The position numbers and the translations under genes are program-made. Positions 8,293 to 17,341 of a stretch of DNA of 64,000 nt are shown here, piece after piece (positions within the stretch are counted from its first letter, which is position 1; every line of letters starts with the position of its first letter). The stretch covers positions 1 to 64,000 of the forward strand of contig DATJUX010000018.1 in NCBI GenBank assembly GCA_035502095.1, written 5' to 3'. The DNA comes from JAKANT01 sp035502095 (GTDB taxonomy: Bacteria; Pseudomonadota; Gammaproteobacteria; Burkholderiales; Burkholderiaceae_F). Below the pieces are notes generated by a model. It saw only the letters and a list, made by a program, of their open reading frames with translations. It ran no database searches and had not been told where the DNA came from.

Positions 8293-9450
8293 ATGCTGCG
8301 TCGGCTGTGGCTGCTGTTCGCGCAGGCGACCACCGTAGGTCTCGCTGCGCTGTTCATCGTCGCCACGCTCAGACCGGAATGGCTGCGCGGCGCCCCGCCG
8401 GTCGTGTCGACGCCGGTGGCGAACAATGTCTCCATCCAGCAGGTCGCTCCGAGCGACGCGCCGAGCCGGCCGGTTGCGACCAACTCCTACGCCGAGGCGG
8501 CGCAACGCGCGATGGGCGCGGTGGTGAGCGTCTACACCACCAAGGAAGAACGGCGCGGGCGCAGCGACGACTCGGCCTTCGGCCGGCGCCGCCAATCCAA
8601 CGAACGCTCGTTCAATCTCGGCTCGGGCGTGATCGCCACCACCGACGGCTACATCCTCACCAACAACCACGTCGTCGAGTCGGCCGAGCAGATCGCCGTC
8701 AAGCTGCCCGATGGCCGCGAAGTCGACGCGCAACTCGTCGGCGCGGATCCCGACAGCGACCTTGCCGTCCTGAAGGTGGCCATCGCCAACCTGCCCGCCA
8801 TCACGTTCGGGCGCTCGGAAGGGCTGCGGGTGGGCGACGTGGTGCTGGCCATCGGCAATCCGTTCGACGTCGGCCAGACCGTCACCATGGGCATCGTGTC
8901 GGCACTGGGGCGCAACGGCCTGCGCCTGAATCCGTACGAGAACTTCATCCAGACCGATGCCGCGATCAACCAGGGCAACTCGGGTGGCGCGCTGATCGAC
9001 GCCGCCGGCACGCTGGTCGGCATCAACAGCGCCATTTTCTCCCGCACCGGGGACTCGGTCGGCATCGGCTTCGCGATCCCGACCTCGATCGTCACTCAGG
9101 TGATGGACCAGCTCATCAAGAACGGCAAGGTGACGCGCGGTTACTTCGGCGTCGAACCGGATGACGTGACGCCGGAACTCGCCGAGATGCTCAAGCTGCC
9201 GGAGACCAAGGGGGTCGTCGTGCGCGGCGTCCAGCGCAGCGCGCCGGCCGGCAAGGCCGGCATGGAGCCGCTCGACATCATTCTGACCATCAACGGCCAG
9301 GCCGTCGTCGATACACCGGGCATGCTGACTCAGATCGCGCAGCTCGCGCCGGGCAGCGTCGCGAAGGTCAAGGTGCTGCGCAAGGGCCGCGAAGCCGAAC
9401 TGGACGTGACGGTCGGCGAACGGCCGCCGCCGCGCGCCACCGACCGGTAG
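8293..9450 (+). CDS. DegS/AlgW-type membrane-anchored HtrA serine protease
   Basis: A 385-residue S1C protease. An N-terminal hydrophobic anchor (residues 8-26) is followed by a linker, a trypsin-like domain with the triad His126 (TNNHVV), Asp156 (DSDLAVLK) and Ser230 (NQGNSGGAL), and a single C-terminal PDZ domain. One PDZ domain plus an N-terminal anchor is the DegS/AlgW arrangement rather than DegP. Such proteases sense misfolded outer-membrane proteins and start the RseA/MucA cascade; the substrate here is not shown by context. The ATG at 8293 is preferred to an in-frame TTG at 8278. A TAAAAT box lies at 8254-8259 but has no good -35 partner. Confidence 0.85.
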   Translation: MLRRLWLLFAQATTVGLAALFIVATLRPEWLRGAPPVVSTPVANNVSIQQVAPSDAPSRPVATNSYAEAAQRAMGAVVSVYTTKEERRGRSDDSAFGRRRQSNERSFNLGSGVIATTDGYILTNNHVVESAEQIAVKLPDGREVDAQLVGADPDSDLAVLKVAIANLPAITFGRSEGLRVGDVVLAIGNPFDVGQTVTMGIVSALGRNGLRLNPYENFIQTDAAINQGNSGGALIDAAGTLVGINSAIFSRTGDSVGIGFAIPTSIVTQVMDQLIKNGKVTRGYFGVEPDDVTPELAEMLKLPETKGVVVRGVQRSAPAGKAGMEPLDIILTINGQAVVDTPGMLTQIAQLAPGSVAKVKVLRKGREAELDVTVGERPPPRATDR

Positions 9451-9454
9451 CTAC

Positions 9455-10123
9455 CTACTCCGGGTGCAGTTTCTTCAGGACCTCGCGCGCCTTGATTTCC
9501 GCGGTCGGGTCGCCGTACGCCGCGGCCTGCGTGTACCAGTAGACGGCGACCTGCAGATCCTGCATGACGCCGTCACCATGTTCGTACATGCTGGCGATGA
9601 TGTAGCTGGCCCCCTCGTCGCCTTGTTGAGCCGCGCGTTCGTACCACTTGGCGGCCTCCTTGAAGTCCTTCGGCGCGCCGCGCCCCAGGTAGTACTGCGT
9701 CGCGAGACTGACCTGCGCGTCGCGCCAACCCTGTGCCGCGGCCTTGGCGTACCACGCAGTCGCCTCTGTGGTCGACTTGGGAACGATTTCGCCGCGATCG
9801 TAGAAAACGCCCAGTGAGTACTGCGCGCGAGCCAGACCACCGTCGGCCGCCTTGCGCAGCCACTCGAGCCCCTCCTTCGAGTCGACGGCGCCGCCCTGGC
9901 CCTCGATCAACATCACGGACAGATTGAACTGAGCGAGCGTGTGGCCGCGCTCGGCGGCTTTGCGGTAGAGACTTCGTGCGTGCCCGTAGTCCGCGGCCGA
10001 ATACGCGCGCCAGCCCGCGGCGAAGTCCTGATCCTCGGCGGGTGGCGACGGCGTCCCGGCCGAACCCGCGCCCAGCGCAAACGTCAGGAAGACGGCAAGG
10101 ATCAACCGGCGCGACGCAGTCAT
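9455..10123 (-). CDS. Secreted Sel1-repeat (TPR-like) protein
   Basis: A 222-residue protein with a signal peptide (residues 1-22, RRLILAVFLTFALGAGSAG) and four to five consecutive 36-residue Sel1-like repeats from about residue 30. The repeats show the pattern A..WY.KAA.QG...AQ, for example SLYRKAAERGHTLAQFNLSV and KWYERAAQQGDEGASYIIAS. Sel1 repeats form alpha-solenoid scaffolds for protein-protein contacts; the partner is unknown. It sits 29 bp downstream of tatC in the same direction and ends 4 bp from the convergent protease gene, so it may be the last gene of the his-tat train. A periplasmic location is inferred. Confidence 0.8.
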   Translation of the reverse strand: MTASRRLILAVFLTFALGAGSAGTPSPPAEDQDFAAGWRAYSAADYGHARSLYRKAAERGHTLAQFNLSVMLIEGQGGAVDSKEGLEWLRKAADGGLARAQYSLGVFYDRGEIVPKSTTEATAWYAKAAAQGWRDAQVSLATQYYLGRGAPKDFKEAAKWYERAAQQGDEGASYIIASMYEHGDGVMQDLQVAVYWYTQAAAYGDPTAEIKAREVLKKLHPE

Positions 10124-10152
10124 GCCGGGAGTATGCGCTGCGCTGCGCGGCG

Positions 10153-10926
10153 CTACGCGGCGGCCTTCTCCTCGCTCCGCGCGGGACGTTCGACGAAGCG
10201 CGCGCAAAAAACCCCAAGTTCGTAGAGCAGGCAGAGCGGAATCGCGAGCAGCAACTGGGAGAGAACGTCCGGCGGAGTGAAGATGGCGGCGAGAATGAAG
10301 GCGCCCACGACGACGTAGGGGCGCATCTGCCGCAGGCGAGCGACGCTTGCGATGCCGAATCGCGCGAGCAATACGACCACGATCGGCACCTCGAAGGTGA
10401 CGCCGAAGGCGAGGAACATGCCGAGTACGAACGAAAAATACGCCTCGATGTCGGGCGCGACGTGGACCGACTCCGGCGCGAAACGGGTGATGAATTTGAA
10501 CACGAGCCCGAACACGACGAAGTAGCAATAGCAGATCCCCAGCATGAACATGAAGACGCTCGAGACGAGGAGCGGCCCGGCGAGCCGCTTCTCGTGCTTG
10601 TAGAGACCCGGCGCCACGAACGCCCACGCCTGCCAGAGCACGAATGGCAGGGCGAGCAGGAAAGAAAGGAACAGGGTCACCTTGAGCGGCACCATGAAGG
10701 GCGCGACGACGCCCGTCGACAACAGCTTGGTGCCGGCCGGGAGCGCCACCATGAGGGGACGCGAGACCAGATCGAAGACATCCTTCATGAAGAAGCTGAG
10801 CGGCAGGAAGATCACGACGACCGCCAGGGCCGCACGAACCAGGCGCTGGCGCAGCTCGATCAGGTGCGACAGGAAGCCTTGCTCCTGGTCAGGCGTCTCC
10901 GTGGAGTCGGACGGCGGAGAACTCAT
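10153..10926 (-). CDS. tatC: Sec-independent protein translocase subunit TatC
   Basis: TatC is the six-helix receptor that recognises twin-arginine signal peptides and, with TatB and TatA, exports folded proteins. The 257-residue product carries the conserved N-terminal segment FLSHLIELRQRL, the FFMKDVF/LPAGTKLL first periplasmic loop, the P..LYKHEKR cytoplasmic loop and six hydrophobic segments. The start overlaps the tatB stop by 4 nt (ATGA), which argues for translational coupling. Likely clients in the same window are PetA and MsrP, which carry twin arginines. Confidence 0.96.
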   Translation of the reverse strand: MSSPPSDSTETPDQEQGFLSHLIELRQRLVRAALAVVVIFLPLSFFMKDVFDLVSRPLMVALPAGTKLLSTGVVAPFMVPLKVTLFLSFLLALPFVLWQAWAFVAPGLYKHEKRLAGPLLVSSVFMFMLGICYCYFVVFGLVFKFITRFAPESVHVAPDIEAYFSFVLGMFLAFGVTFEVPIVVVLLARFGIASVARLRQMRPYVVVGAFILAAIFTPPDVLSQLLLAIPLCLLYELGVFCARFVERPARSEEKAAA

Positions 10927-11444
10927 CGGCGGATGCGCGGACGGTTGACGCGGGCCCGCGGCGCGTACTTGCGGCGCGCAATGCCGGCCGCGCCTTCCGG
11001 CAGCACCAGCTGACGCTTCAGGCGCGCGACCTCTTCGGCCAGCTCGTCGATCGACGGACCGGGTTTGTAGCGGCGCGAGAACGTGTGGCTGTGCCACTGC
11101 TCGCCCGCACCCTCGAACGGGTAGTCGCTCGGCGCGGGCGGCGTCGCCGGATCGGTCGGCAAGGGGTTCTGCAACTCCGCTGCGGCCCGGTTCAAGTCGG
11201 CCTGGAACCCCTGCACCGACGACTGGATGGACTGCGCGGCGGACCGCGCTTCCTCCTGGAGCTTCTTCAGCTCCGCCAGCTCCATCTCGCGATTGATGTC
11301 GTTTTTTACTTCGTTGACGTAACGCTGCGCCTTGCCGATCCACTCGCCAAGAGTGCGGGCGACCTTCGGCATGCGTTCCGGCCCCAGCACGACCAGGGCC
11401 ACGACGCCGATGACGGCGATCTCGCCGATACTGAAATCGAACAT
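10923..11444 (-). CDS. tatB: Sec-independent protein translocase subunit TatB
   Basis: TatB forms the receptor complex with TatC. The 173-residue protein starts with the hallmark MFDFSIGEIAVIGVVALVVL membrane helix, the hinge LGPERMPKVARTLG and a long amphipathic helix, followed by a Pro-rich variable tail that ends in a basic RARVNRPRIRR. ATG 11444 is chosen because the conserved Tat helix begins there. It overlaps tatC by 4 nt and lies about 75 bp after tatA. Confidence 0.95.
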   Translation of the reverse strand: MFDFSIGEIAVIGVVALVVLGPERMPKVARTLGEWIGKAQRYVNEVKNDINREMELAELKKLQEEARSAAQSIQSSVQGFQADLNRAAAELQNPLPTDPATPPAPSDYPFEGAGEQWHSHTFSRRYKPGPSIDELAEEVARLKRQLVLPEGAAGIARRKYAPRARVNRPRIRR

Positions 11445-11518
11445 CCGCGCCCGTGCGACACAGCGGACGCGGCCCGCCAATCAGGCCGCGCCGGTGCTTT
11501 CAGCAGCGGTTCCGTGGC

Positions 11519-11746
11519 TCAGGACTTCTCCTTCGCCTGCACGTCGATCGTCTGCCCGGCTACCTGCTTGGGCTCCTCGACCTTTGGGGTCGCGGCGGCC
11601 GACTCGCTGCCTTCCTTCATGCCTTCCTTGAAACCCTTGATCGCCCCGCCAAGATCCTTGCCCATGTTCCTCAGTTTCGACGTACCGAAGATGAGGACGA
11701 TGACAACGAGAACGATCAGCCAATGCCAAATCGAGAGCGAACCCAT
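11519..11746 (-). CDS. tatA: Sec-independent protein translocase subunit TatA
   Basis: TatA polymerises to form the transport pore of the Tat system. The 75-residue protein has one N-terminal helix (SIWHWLIVLVVIVLIFGTSK), the FGTSKLRNMGKDLG hinge and amphipathic helix, and a charged tail. Two ATGs stand together; the second (11746) is 6 nt from GGAG and gives the usual MGSLSIWHW start. The tatABC order follows hinT directly, as in many betaproteobacteria. Confidence 0.95.
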   Translation of the reverse strand: MGSLSIWHWLIVLVVIVLIFGTSKLRNMGKDLGGAIKGFKEGMKEGSESAAATPKVEEPKQVAGQTIDVQAKEKS

Positions 11747-11794
11747 CATGAACTCCTAACCTCGTGCCCACCTCGGTGGGGCACGCTAACAGCG

Positions 11795-12142
11795 CTACAG
11801 ACGTTTCCACGGACGCGGTCCACCGAGCACGTGCATGTGCAGGTGGTAGACCTCCTGCCCGCCGTCCGGGCCGTTATTGACGACGACACGAAATCCGTTC
11901 GTGACGCCTTGTTCTCGTGCGAGCCGCGGTGCGAGAAGCAGCATCTTACCCAACAGGCGCTCGTGCCCGGGCGGCGCATCGGCAAGGGTCGCGAAATGTT
12001 CCTTCGGGACCAGCAGCAGATGGACCGGGGCGGCCGGGTTGATGTCGTGGAAGGCAAGGACGTCGTCGTCCTCGAACGCCTTCTTGCTCGGAATCTCGCC
12101 GCGCACGATGCGGCAGAAGATGCACTTCGGATCGGCACTCAT
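11795..12142 (-). CDS. hinT: HIT family nucleotide hydrolase (HinT-type)
   Basis: HinT proteins are purine-nucleoside phosphoramidases. The 115-residue product has the family core: CIFCRIVRGEIPS at the start, an HDINPAAPVHLLLVPK strand pair, and the catalytic histidine triad HLHMHVLGG at residues 100-108 (His100, His102, His104). Length is standard. It sits between hisE and tatA in the same direction, so it is probably part of the long his-tat transcript; this neighbourhood is common in betaproteobacteria. Confidence 0.93.
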   Translation of the reverse strand: MSADPKCIFCRIVRGEIPSKKAFEDDDVLAFHDINPAAPVHLLLVPKEHFATLADAPPGHERLLGKMLLLAPRLAREQGVTNGFRVVVNNGPDGGQEVYHLHMHVLGGPRPWKRL

Positions 12143-12169
12143 GGTCGTCCTGTCGTCAAGCGTCCCGGG

Positions 12170-12517
12170 TCATCCGCGCTCACCGCGCTCGCGTTCCTGC
12201 GCGGCACGCGCCGCCTTCTCCTCGATCCCCGATGTGCCGGCGCGGCGCTCCAGTTCGGCCAGCACCGCTTCGGGGCGCAAGCCGTAGTGCGCGAGCATCA
12301 CCAGGCAATGGAACCAGAGGTCGGCGCACTCGGCGACGATGCGCTCGGGCGCCGCATCCTTGGCGGCCATCACCGTTTCGGTCGCCTCCTCGCCGATCTT
12401 CTTGAGAATGGCATCCGGCGCCCGCGACAGCAGGCGGGCGACGTACGAGCGCTCCGGGTCGCCGCCTTTGCGCCCTTCGATCACATCGGCGAGCCGCGAG
12501 AGAGTCGAGTCGTCCAT
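12170..12517 (-). CDS. hisE: Phosphoribosyl-ATP pyrophosphatase
   Basis: HisE hydrolyses phosphoribosyl-ATP to phosphoribosyl-AMP, the second step of histidine synthesis. The 115-residue all-helical protein has the MazG-like metal-binding signature KKIGEEATETVMAAKD and a following ECADLWFHCLVML helix. The C-terminus is a charged E/R-rich tail after the usual length of about 105 residues. It is a free-standing HisE; HisI is a separate gene 11 bp upstream, unlike the fused enterobacterial HisIE. Confidence 0.95.
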   Translation of the reverse strand: MDDSTLSRLADVIEGRKGGDPERSYVARLLSRAPDAILKKIGEEATETVMAAKDAAPERIVAECADLWFHCLVMLAHYGLRPEAVLAELERRAGTSGIEEKAARAAQERERGERG

Positions 12518-12528
12518 CGATGGGGCCG

Positions 12529-12912
12529 TCACTTGCGATAAACCAGTTCCGGGTTCTCGAGCACGGGGTCGACGGTGCGCCATCCCTCGTCCTCGAGGCG
12601 GCGGAAAAAGCAGCTTTCCCGCCCCGTGTGGCAGGCGATGCCGCCCGCGGGTTCGACGGCGTACAGGACCACGTCGCCGTCGCAGTCCAGCCGGATCTCG
12701 GCGACCCGCTGGCGGTGACCGGATTCCTCGCCCTTGCGCCAGAGCCTCGCTCGCGAGCGTGACCAGTACACCGCCTGGCCGCTCGCCGCGGTCTCGGCAA
12801 GGGCTTCGCGGTTGGCCCAGGCGACCATGAGGACGCGCTGGGTCGCCGCGTCCTGGGCGATCACCGGCACCAGGCCACGTTCGTCGAACACGACTTCGTC
12901 GAGCCAGGCCAT
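12529..12912 (-). CDS. hisI: Phosphoribosyl-AMP cyclohydrolase
   Basis: HisI opens the adenine ring of phosphoribosyl-AMP, the third step of histidine synthesis. The 127-residue product contains LVPVIAQDAATQRVLMVAWAN, the YWSRSRARLWRKGEESGH substrate segment, the metal-binding LDCDGD, and the zinc-ligand region GIACHTGRESCFFR. The ATG at 12912 fits the start of the first conserved strand. Spacing is 5 bp after hisF and 11 bp before hisE, so the three are one unit. Confidence 0.95.
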   Translation of the reverse strand: MAWLDEVVFDERGLVPVIAQDAATQRVLMVAWANREALAETAASGQAVYWSRSRARLWRKGEESGHRQRVAEIRLDCDGDVVLYAVEPAGGIACHTGRESCFFRRLEDEGWRTVDPVLENPELVYRK

Positions 12913-12917
12913 CGGGT

Positions 12918-13691
<774 letters not shown>

Positions 13692-13696
13692 CGCCG

Positions 13697-15196
13697 ATGG
13701 GTCTCTTGACGCTACAGCGCAAGCATAGCCGCAGCTACCAGCGCGCCTCCGGAGGTAGGAGCGGCCGCGGTCGGCGCCGCCGTTGGCTTGGGATCGGCTT
13801 CAGCGTTCTGCTGCTTCTGCTTGGGGCGGTGGCCGCCGCGCAGGTACTCGAAGGCGTCGGCGTCGCGCCGCGGCTGGTCGGGCAATACGTCGATCGGCGG
13901 GCGTCGGGTCACGCGGCGTGGATCGAAACGATCGGCCGCCTCACCAATCGCGTCATGCAAGCGGTCGACCGTGGCGAGACGTTGCCCCGTCTTGACCTCC
14001 CCGACTGGGCCGGTGCGCGCGCCGAGGCGCCCGCCGGCCCGCCCGGCGCAACCACTTCGGTCCGCCGGCCCGAGCAGTTGCACGCGGCGATGGCCGCCGC
14101 GCGACCCGGCGACGTGATCGTGCTCGCACCCGGCATCTATCGCTTCGCCGGCACGGCACTCGAGACCCCGAGGGGCGGTACCGAGGCGCAGCCGATCACG
14201 GTGCGCGCGGATACGTTCGGCAGCGTCACGCTCGAGTTCGATCTCGTCGAGGGCTTCCTGGTCACCACCCCGTTCTGGCGCTTCGAGAACCTGGTCGTGC
14301 GCGGCGTGTGCGCGAGACACATCGATTGCGAGCACGCGTTTCACGTGGTCGGCGAGGCCCATCATGTCGTGATCCAGAACAACCTGGTGAGCGACTTCAA
14401 CGCGCACGTGAAGATCAACGGACGCGACGGGCGGTTCCCGGACCACGGGCGGATCGCCCGCAACACGCTCGTCAACGGCGCGCCCCGTCGCACCGTCACG
14501 CCGGTGACGCCGATCGATCTCGTCGCCGCCAGCAACTGGACGATCGAAGCCAACCTGATCGCCGATTTCGTCAAGGCGAACGGCGACTTCACCAGCTACG
14601 GCGCCTTCGCCAAAGGTGCCGGGCACGGCAACCAGTTCCTGCGCAACGTGGTCATCTGCGAGCGTCGCCTGCGCGGAGCCCCGGGCCGCCGCATTGGCCT
14701 GTCGTTCGGCGGCGGGGGCAGCCAACCGGAGGCGTGCCGCGATCGCAAATGCGTGGTCGAACACGACGATGGCTTGATGGCGGACAACCTGATCGCGTCG
14801 TGCTCGGACGAAGGCGTCTACGTCAAGCAGTCACCGCGCTCGCGCCTGGAGCACAACACGGTGCTCGACACCGCGGGGGTGTACGTCAGGTATCCGGAAA
14901 GCAGCGCCACGGTCACGGCCAACCTCGTCGACGGTGCGATTCGCGCGCGCGAGGGAGCGCTGTTGTACGAGCAGGACAATGCCAGCACGCCGCTCTGGTC
15001 GATCTACCTCGGGTGGCACCCGCTGCGCAAGGCGTTCGCCGACGCCGATGCGCTTGACCTGCAGTTCCGCCACCCGCTACCGCGCGTGAAGGAACTCCGG
15101 TCCGGGCGCGACCTGTGCGGTGCGACGACGCCGGACCCGGCGCTCGTCGGGGCGTTCGAGGATTTTGCCGTCTGCCTGCGCGACGCAGTGCGCTAG
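13697..15196 (+). CDS. Exported right-handed beta-helix protein, possible polysaccharide lyase-like
   Basis: A 499-residue protein encoded against the direction of the his genes. A basic N-terminus (RGRRRRW) and a hydrophobic segment at about residues 31-49 form a signal or membrane anchor. From about residue 125 a parallel beta-helix is evident: the entry motif PEQLHAAMAAARPGDVIVLA, then repeated strands such as NNLVSDFNAHVKING, DNLIASCSDEGVYVKQ, HNTVLDTAGVYVR and ANLVDG. The 'A.PGDVIVL..G.Y' entry is typical of chondroitinase-B-like (PL6) and related folds, so a role in binding or cleaving an acidic polysaccharide is an inference. ATG 13697 is the only in-frame start after a TAA at 13673, and it lacks a clear ribosome-binding site. 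Confidence 0.8.
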   Translation: MGLLTLQRKHSRSYQRASGGRSGRGRRRRWLGIGFSVLLLLLGAVAAAQVLEGVGVAPRLVGQYVDRRASGHAAWIETIGRLTNRVMQAVDRGETLPRLDLPDWAGARAEAPAGPPGATTSVRRPEQLHAAMAAARPGDVIVLAPGIYRFAGTALETPRGGTEAQPITVRADTFGSVTLEFDLVEGFLVTTPFWRFENLVVRGVCARHIDCEHAFHVVGEAHHVVIQNNLVSDFNAHVKINGRDGRFPDHGRIARNTLVNGAPRRTVTPVTPIDLVAASNWTIEANLIADFVKANGDFTSYGAFAKGAGHGNQFLRNVVICERRLRGAPGRRIGLSFGGGGSQPEACRDRKCVVEHDDGLMADNLIASCSDEGVYVKQSPRSRLEHNTVLDTAGVYVRYPESSATVTANLVDGAIRAREGALLYEQDNASTPLWSIYLGWHPLRKAFADADALDLQFRHPLPRVKELRSGRDLCGATTPDPALVGAFEDFAVCLRDAVR

Positions 15197-15207
15197 AGGC
15201 CGCCCGA

Positions 15208-15951
15208 TCAGCTCTCGGAGAGTTCGTCCGCGCGGCTCTGCGCGACCTTGAAGTCCAGCGTGCCTTCGTAGAGCGCGCGGCCCAGAACGACAGCCTCGAT
15301 GCCGTCGTCGGCCGCCGCGCACAGCTGCTCGATGTCGGCGACGTTCGCAACCCCGCCGCTGGCGATCACCGGAATCTTGACCGCGCGCGCCAGACCCGCG
15401 GTTGCCTCGATATTGACCCCGGTCAGCATGCCGTCGCGGCCGATGTCGGTGTAAAGAATCGCGTCGACCCCGTAATCCTCGAACTTCTTCGCCAGGTCGA
15501 CCACGTCGTGCCCGGTGAGCTTGCTCCATCCGTCCGTCGCGACCTTGCCATCCTTGGCGTCGAGGGCAACGATGACATGACCGCCGAACGCGCTGCAGGC
15601 ATCGTGCAGGAACCCGGGATTCTTCACTGCCGCGGTGCCGATGACGACAAAACTCACCCCGCCGTCGATGTAGCGCTCGATCGTGTCCAGGTCACGCAGG
15701 CCGCCGCCAAGCTGGATCGGAACGTCGTTGCCCACGGTGGCGATGATCTTGCGCACCACCGCCTCGTTGACCGGGCGCCCGGTCCGGGCTGCGTTGAGGT
15801 CGACGATATGCAGCCGGCGCGCGCCCTGCTCGACCCAATGACGCGCCATCCCCACGGGGTCCTCGGAGAACACGGTCGCGCTCTTCATGTCGCCCTGGCG
15901 CAGGCGTACGCAGCGGCCGTCCTTGACGTCGATGGCAGGGATCAGAAGCAT
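15208..15951 (-). CDS. hisA: ProFAR isomerase (HisA)
   Basis: HisA opens the ribose ring of 5'-ProFAR to give PRFAR, the substrate of HisF-HisH. The 247-residue (beta/alpha)8 barrel is homologous to HisF: LLIPAIDVKDGRCVRL with the catalytic Asp, the phosphate-binding loops GGGLRD and ASGGV, and YTDIGRDGML with the second catalytic Asp. It lies about 110 bp after hisH on the same strand. Its stop is 12 bp from the convergent end of the beta-helix gene, which separates it from hisF. Confidence 0.96.
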   Translation of the reverse strand: MLLIPAIDVKDGRCVRLRQGDMKSATVFSEDPVGMARHWVEQGARRLHIVDLNAARTGRPVNEAVVRKIIATVGNDVPIQLGGGLRDLDTIERYIDGGVSFVVIGTAAVKNPGFLHDACSAFGGHVIVALDAKDGKVATDGWSKLTGHDVVDLAKKFEDYGVDAILYTDIGRDGMLTGVNIEATAGLARAVKIPVIASGGVANVADIEQLCAAADDGIEAVVLGRALYEGTLDFKVAQSRADELSES

Positions 15952-16059
15952 GGGGGGCTTAGTGCACCGCCAGGCAAGATCGGAATCGAGATTGTCGTGG
16001 GAGGGACGAGGAAGGAGAACCCAGTCGGCGCCGTCCGGGCCCGATTCGCCGAGGAATCG

Positions 16060-16713
16060 TCAGGGACGCCAGCGCGTGAAGTTTTCGTAGATTCGCAGTC
16101 CTGCTGCGGCGCTCTTTTCCGGGTGAAACTGGGTTGCAAAAATGTTATCCCGCGCGACCACGCAGGTAAAGATGCCGCCGTAATCCGCCTCCCCGGCGAT
16201 CACCTCCGGATCCCGCGGCGCGACGTAATAGCTGTGTACGAAGTAGAACCAGCTGTGGTCGTCGATGCCGTGCCACAGCGGGTGCGGCCGCGCCTGGCGC
16301 ACGCGGTTCCAGCCCATGTGAGGCACCTTGAGCCGCCTTCCGTCCGCTTGCAGCAGCTCGGCGTCGCGAAATCGCACCACAGTGCCCGAGAACACGCCAA
16401 GTCCCGGCGTTTGTGTCAGCGGCGGCTGCGCTTCCTCGGAAAGATCGAACAGCATCTGCTCGCCGATGCAGACCGCAAGCAGCGGCTTTTCGCGCGCGGC
16501 CCGGACGACCACTTCCTCCAACCCTGCCTGGCGGAGGTAGCGCATGCAGTCCGGCATCGCACCCTGGCCGGGAAACACCACCCGATCCGCGGCCGCAATC
16601 TCGGCCGGGTCTGAGCTGATGCGCACCCGGGCCGTGGGCGCCACGTGTTCGACCGCCTTGGCGACCGAGCGCAGGTTGCCCATCCCGTAGTCGACGATCG
16701 CAATCGAGCCCAA
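16060..16713 (-). CDS. hisH: Imidazole glycerol phosphate synthase, glutamine amidotransferase subunit
   Basis: HisH hydrolyses glutamine and channels ammonia to HisF. The 217-residue class I amidotransferase shows the start strand SIAIVDYGMGNLRSVAKA, the nucleophile elbow AVCIGEQML (Cys82) and the FHPEKS triad partners (His197, Glu199). No ATG or GTG fits before the first beta strand; a TTG at 16713, 34 nt after hisB, gives the expected length, though without an obvious ribosome-binding site. Translation may depend on coupling to hisB. Confidence 0.93.
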   Translation of the reverse strand: MGSIAIVDYGMGNLRSVAKAVEHVAPTARVRISSDPAEIAAADRVVFPGQGAMPDCMRYLRQAGLEEVVVRAAREKPLLAVCIGEQMLFDLSEEAQPPLTQTPGLGVFSGTVVRFRDAELLQADGRRLKVPHMGWNRVRQARPHPLWHGIDDHSWFYFVHSYYVAPRDPEVIAGEADYGGIFTCVVARDNIFATQFHPEKSAAAGLRIYENFTRWRP

Positions 16714-16747
16714 GGCCGCCAGCTTGTCGGGTCGGTGCCGTAGCGGG

Positions 16748-17341
16748 TTAAAGGGTGCCCTTGGTGCTCGGCACAACGCCGGCGGCACGCGGATCCGCCT
16801 CGAGCGCAAAGCGCAACGCGCGGGCGAATGCCTTGAACACCGTTTCACACTGGTGGTGGGCGTTCTCACCGCGCAGGTTGTCGATGTGAAGCGTGACGAG
16901 TGCGTGGTTGACGAAGCCCTGGAAAAACTCGTGCGCCAGGTCCACGTCGAACTCGCCGATGCGCGCGCGCGTGAACGGCACGTTCCACTCCAGTCCAGGG
17001 CGGCCGGAGAAGTCGACCACGACGCGCGACAGCGCCTCGTCGAGCGGCACGTAGGCGTGCCCGTAGCGACGGATGCCCTTGCGGTCGCCGAGCGCGCGCG
17101 CCACGGCCTGTCCGAGCGTGATGCCGACGTCCTCGACGGTATGGTGCGCGTCGATGTGCAGGTCGCCCTTCGCCTCGACGGTGAGATCGATCGATCCGTG
17201 CCGCGCGATCTGGTCGAGCATGTGGTCGAAGAACCCGATTCCGGTCGCGAGCTGGCTGCGACCGGTCCCGTCGAGGTTGACCGCTACGCGGATCTTGGTT
17301 TCGGTCGTATTGCGAACGACTTCCGCGCTGCGCGGATTCAT
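16748..17341 (-). CDS. hisB: Imidazoleglycerol-phosphate dehydratase
   Basis: HisB dehydrates imidazole glycerol phosphate to imidazole acetol phosphate. The 197-residue protein is the monofunctional form, without the phosphatase domain fused in enterobacteria. Metal-binding motifs DAHHTVEDVG and ENAHHQCETVFKA are intact, and the family start ETKIRVAVNLDGTG is present. It overlaps hisC by 4 nt (ATGA). Since the phosphatase is not fused, histidinol-phosphate phosphatase must be encoded elsewhere. Confidence 0.96.
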   Translation of the reverse strand: MNPRSAEVVRNTTETKIRVAVNLDGTGRSQLATGIGFFDHMLDQIARHGSIDLTVEAKGDLHIDAHHTVEDVGITLGQAVARALGDRKGIRRYGHAYVPLDEALSRVVVDFSGRPGLEWNVPFTRARIGEFDVDLAHEFFQGFVNHALVTLHIDNLRGENAHHQCETVFKAFARALRFALEADPRAAGVVPSTKGTL

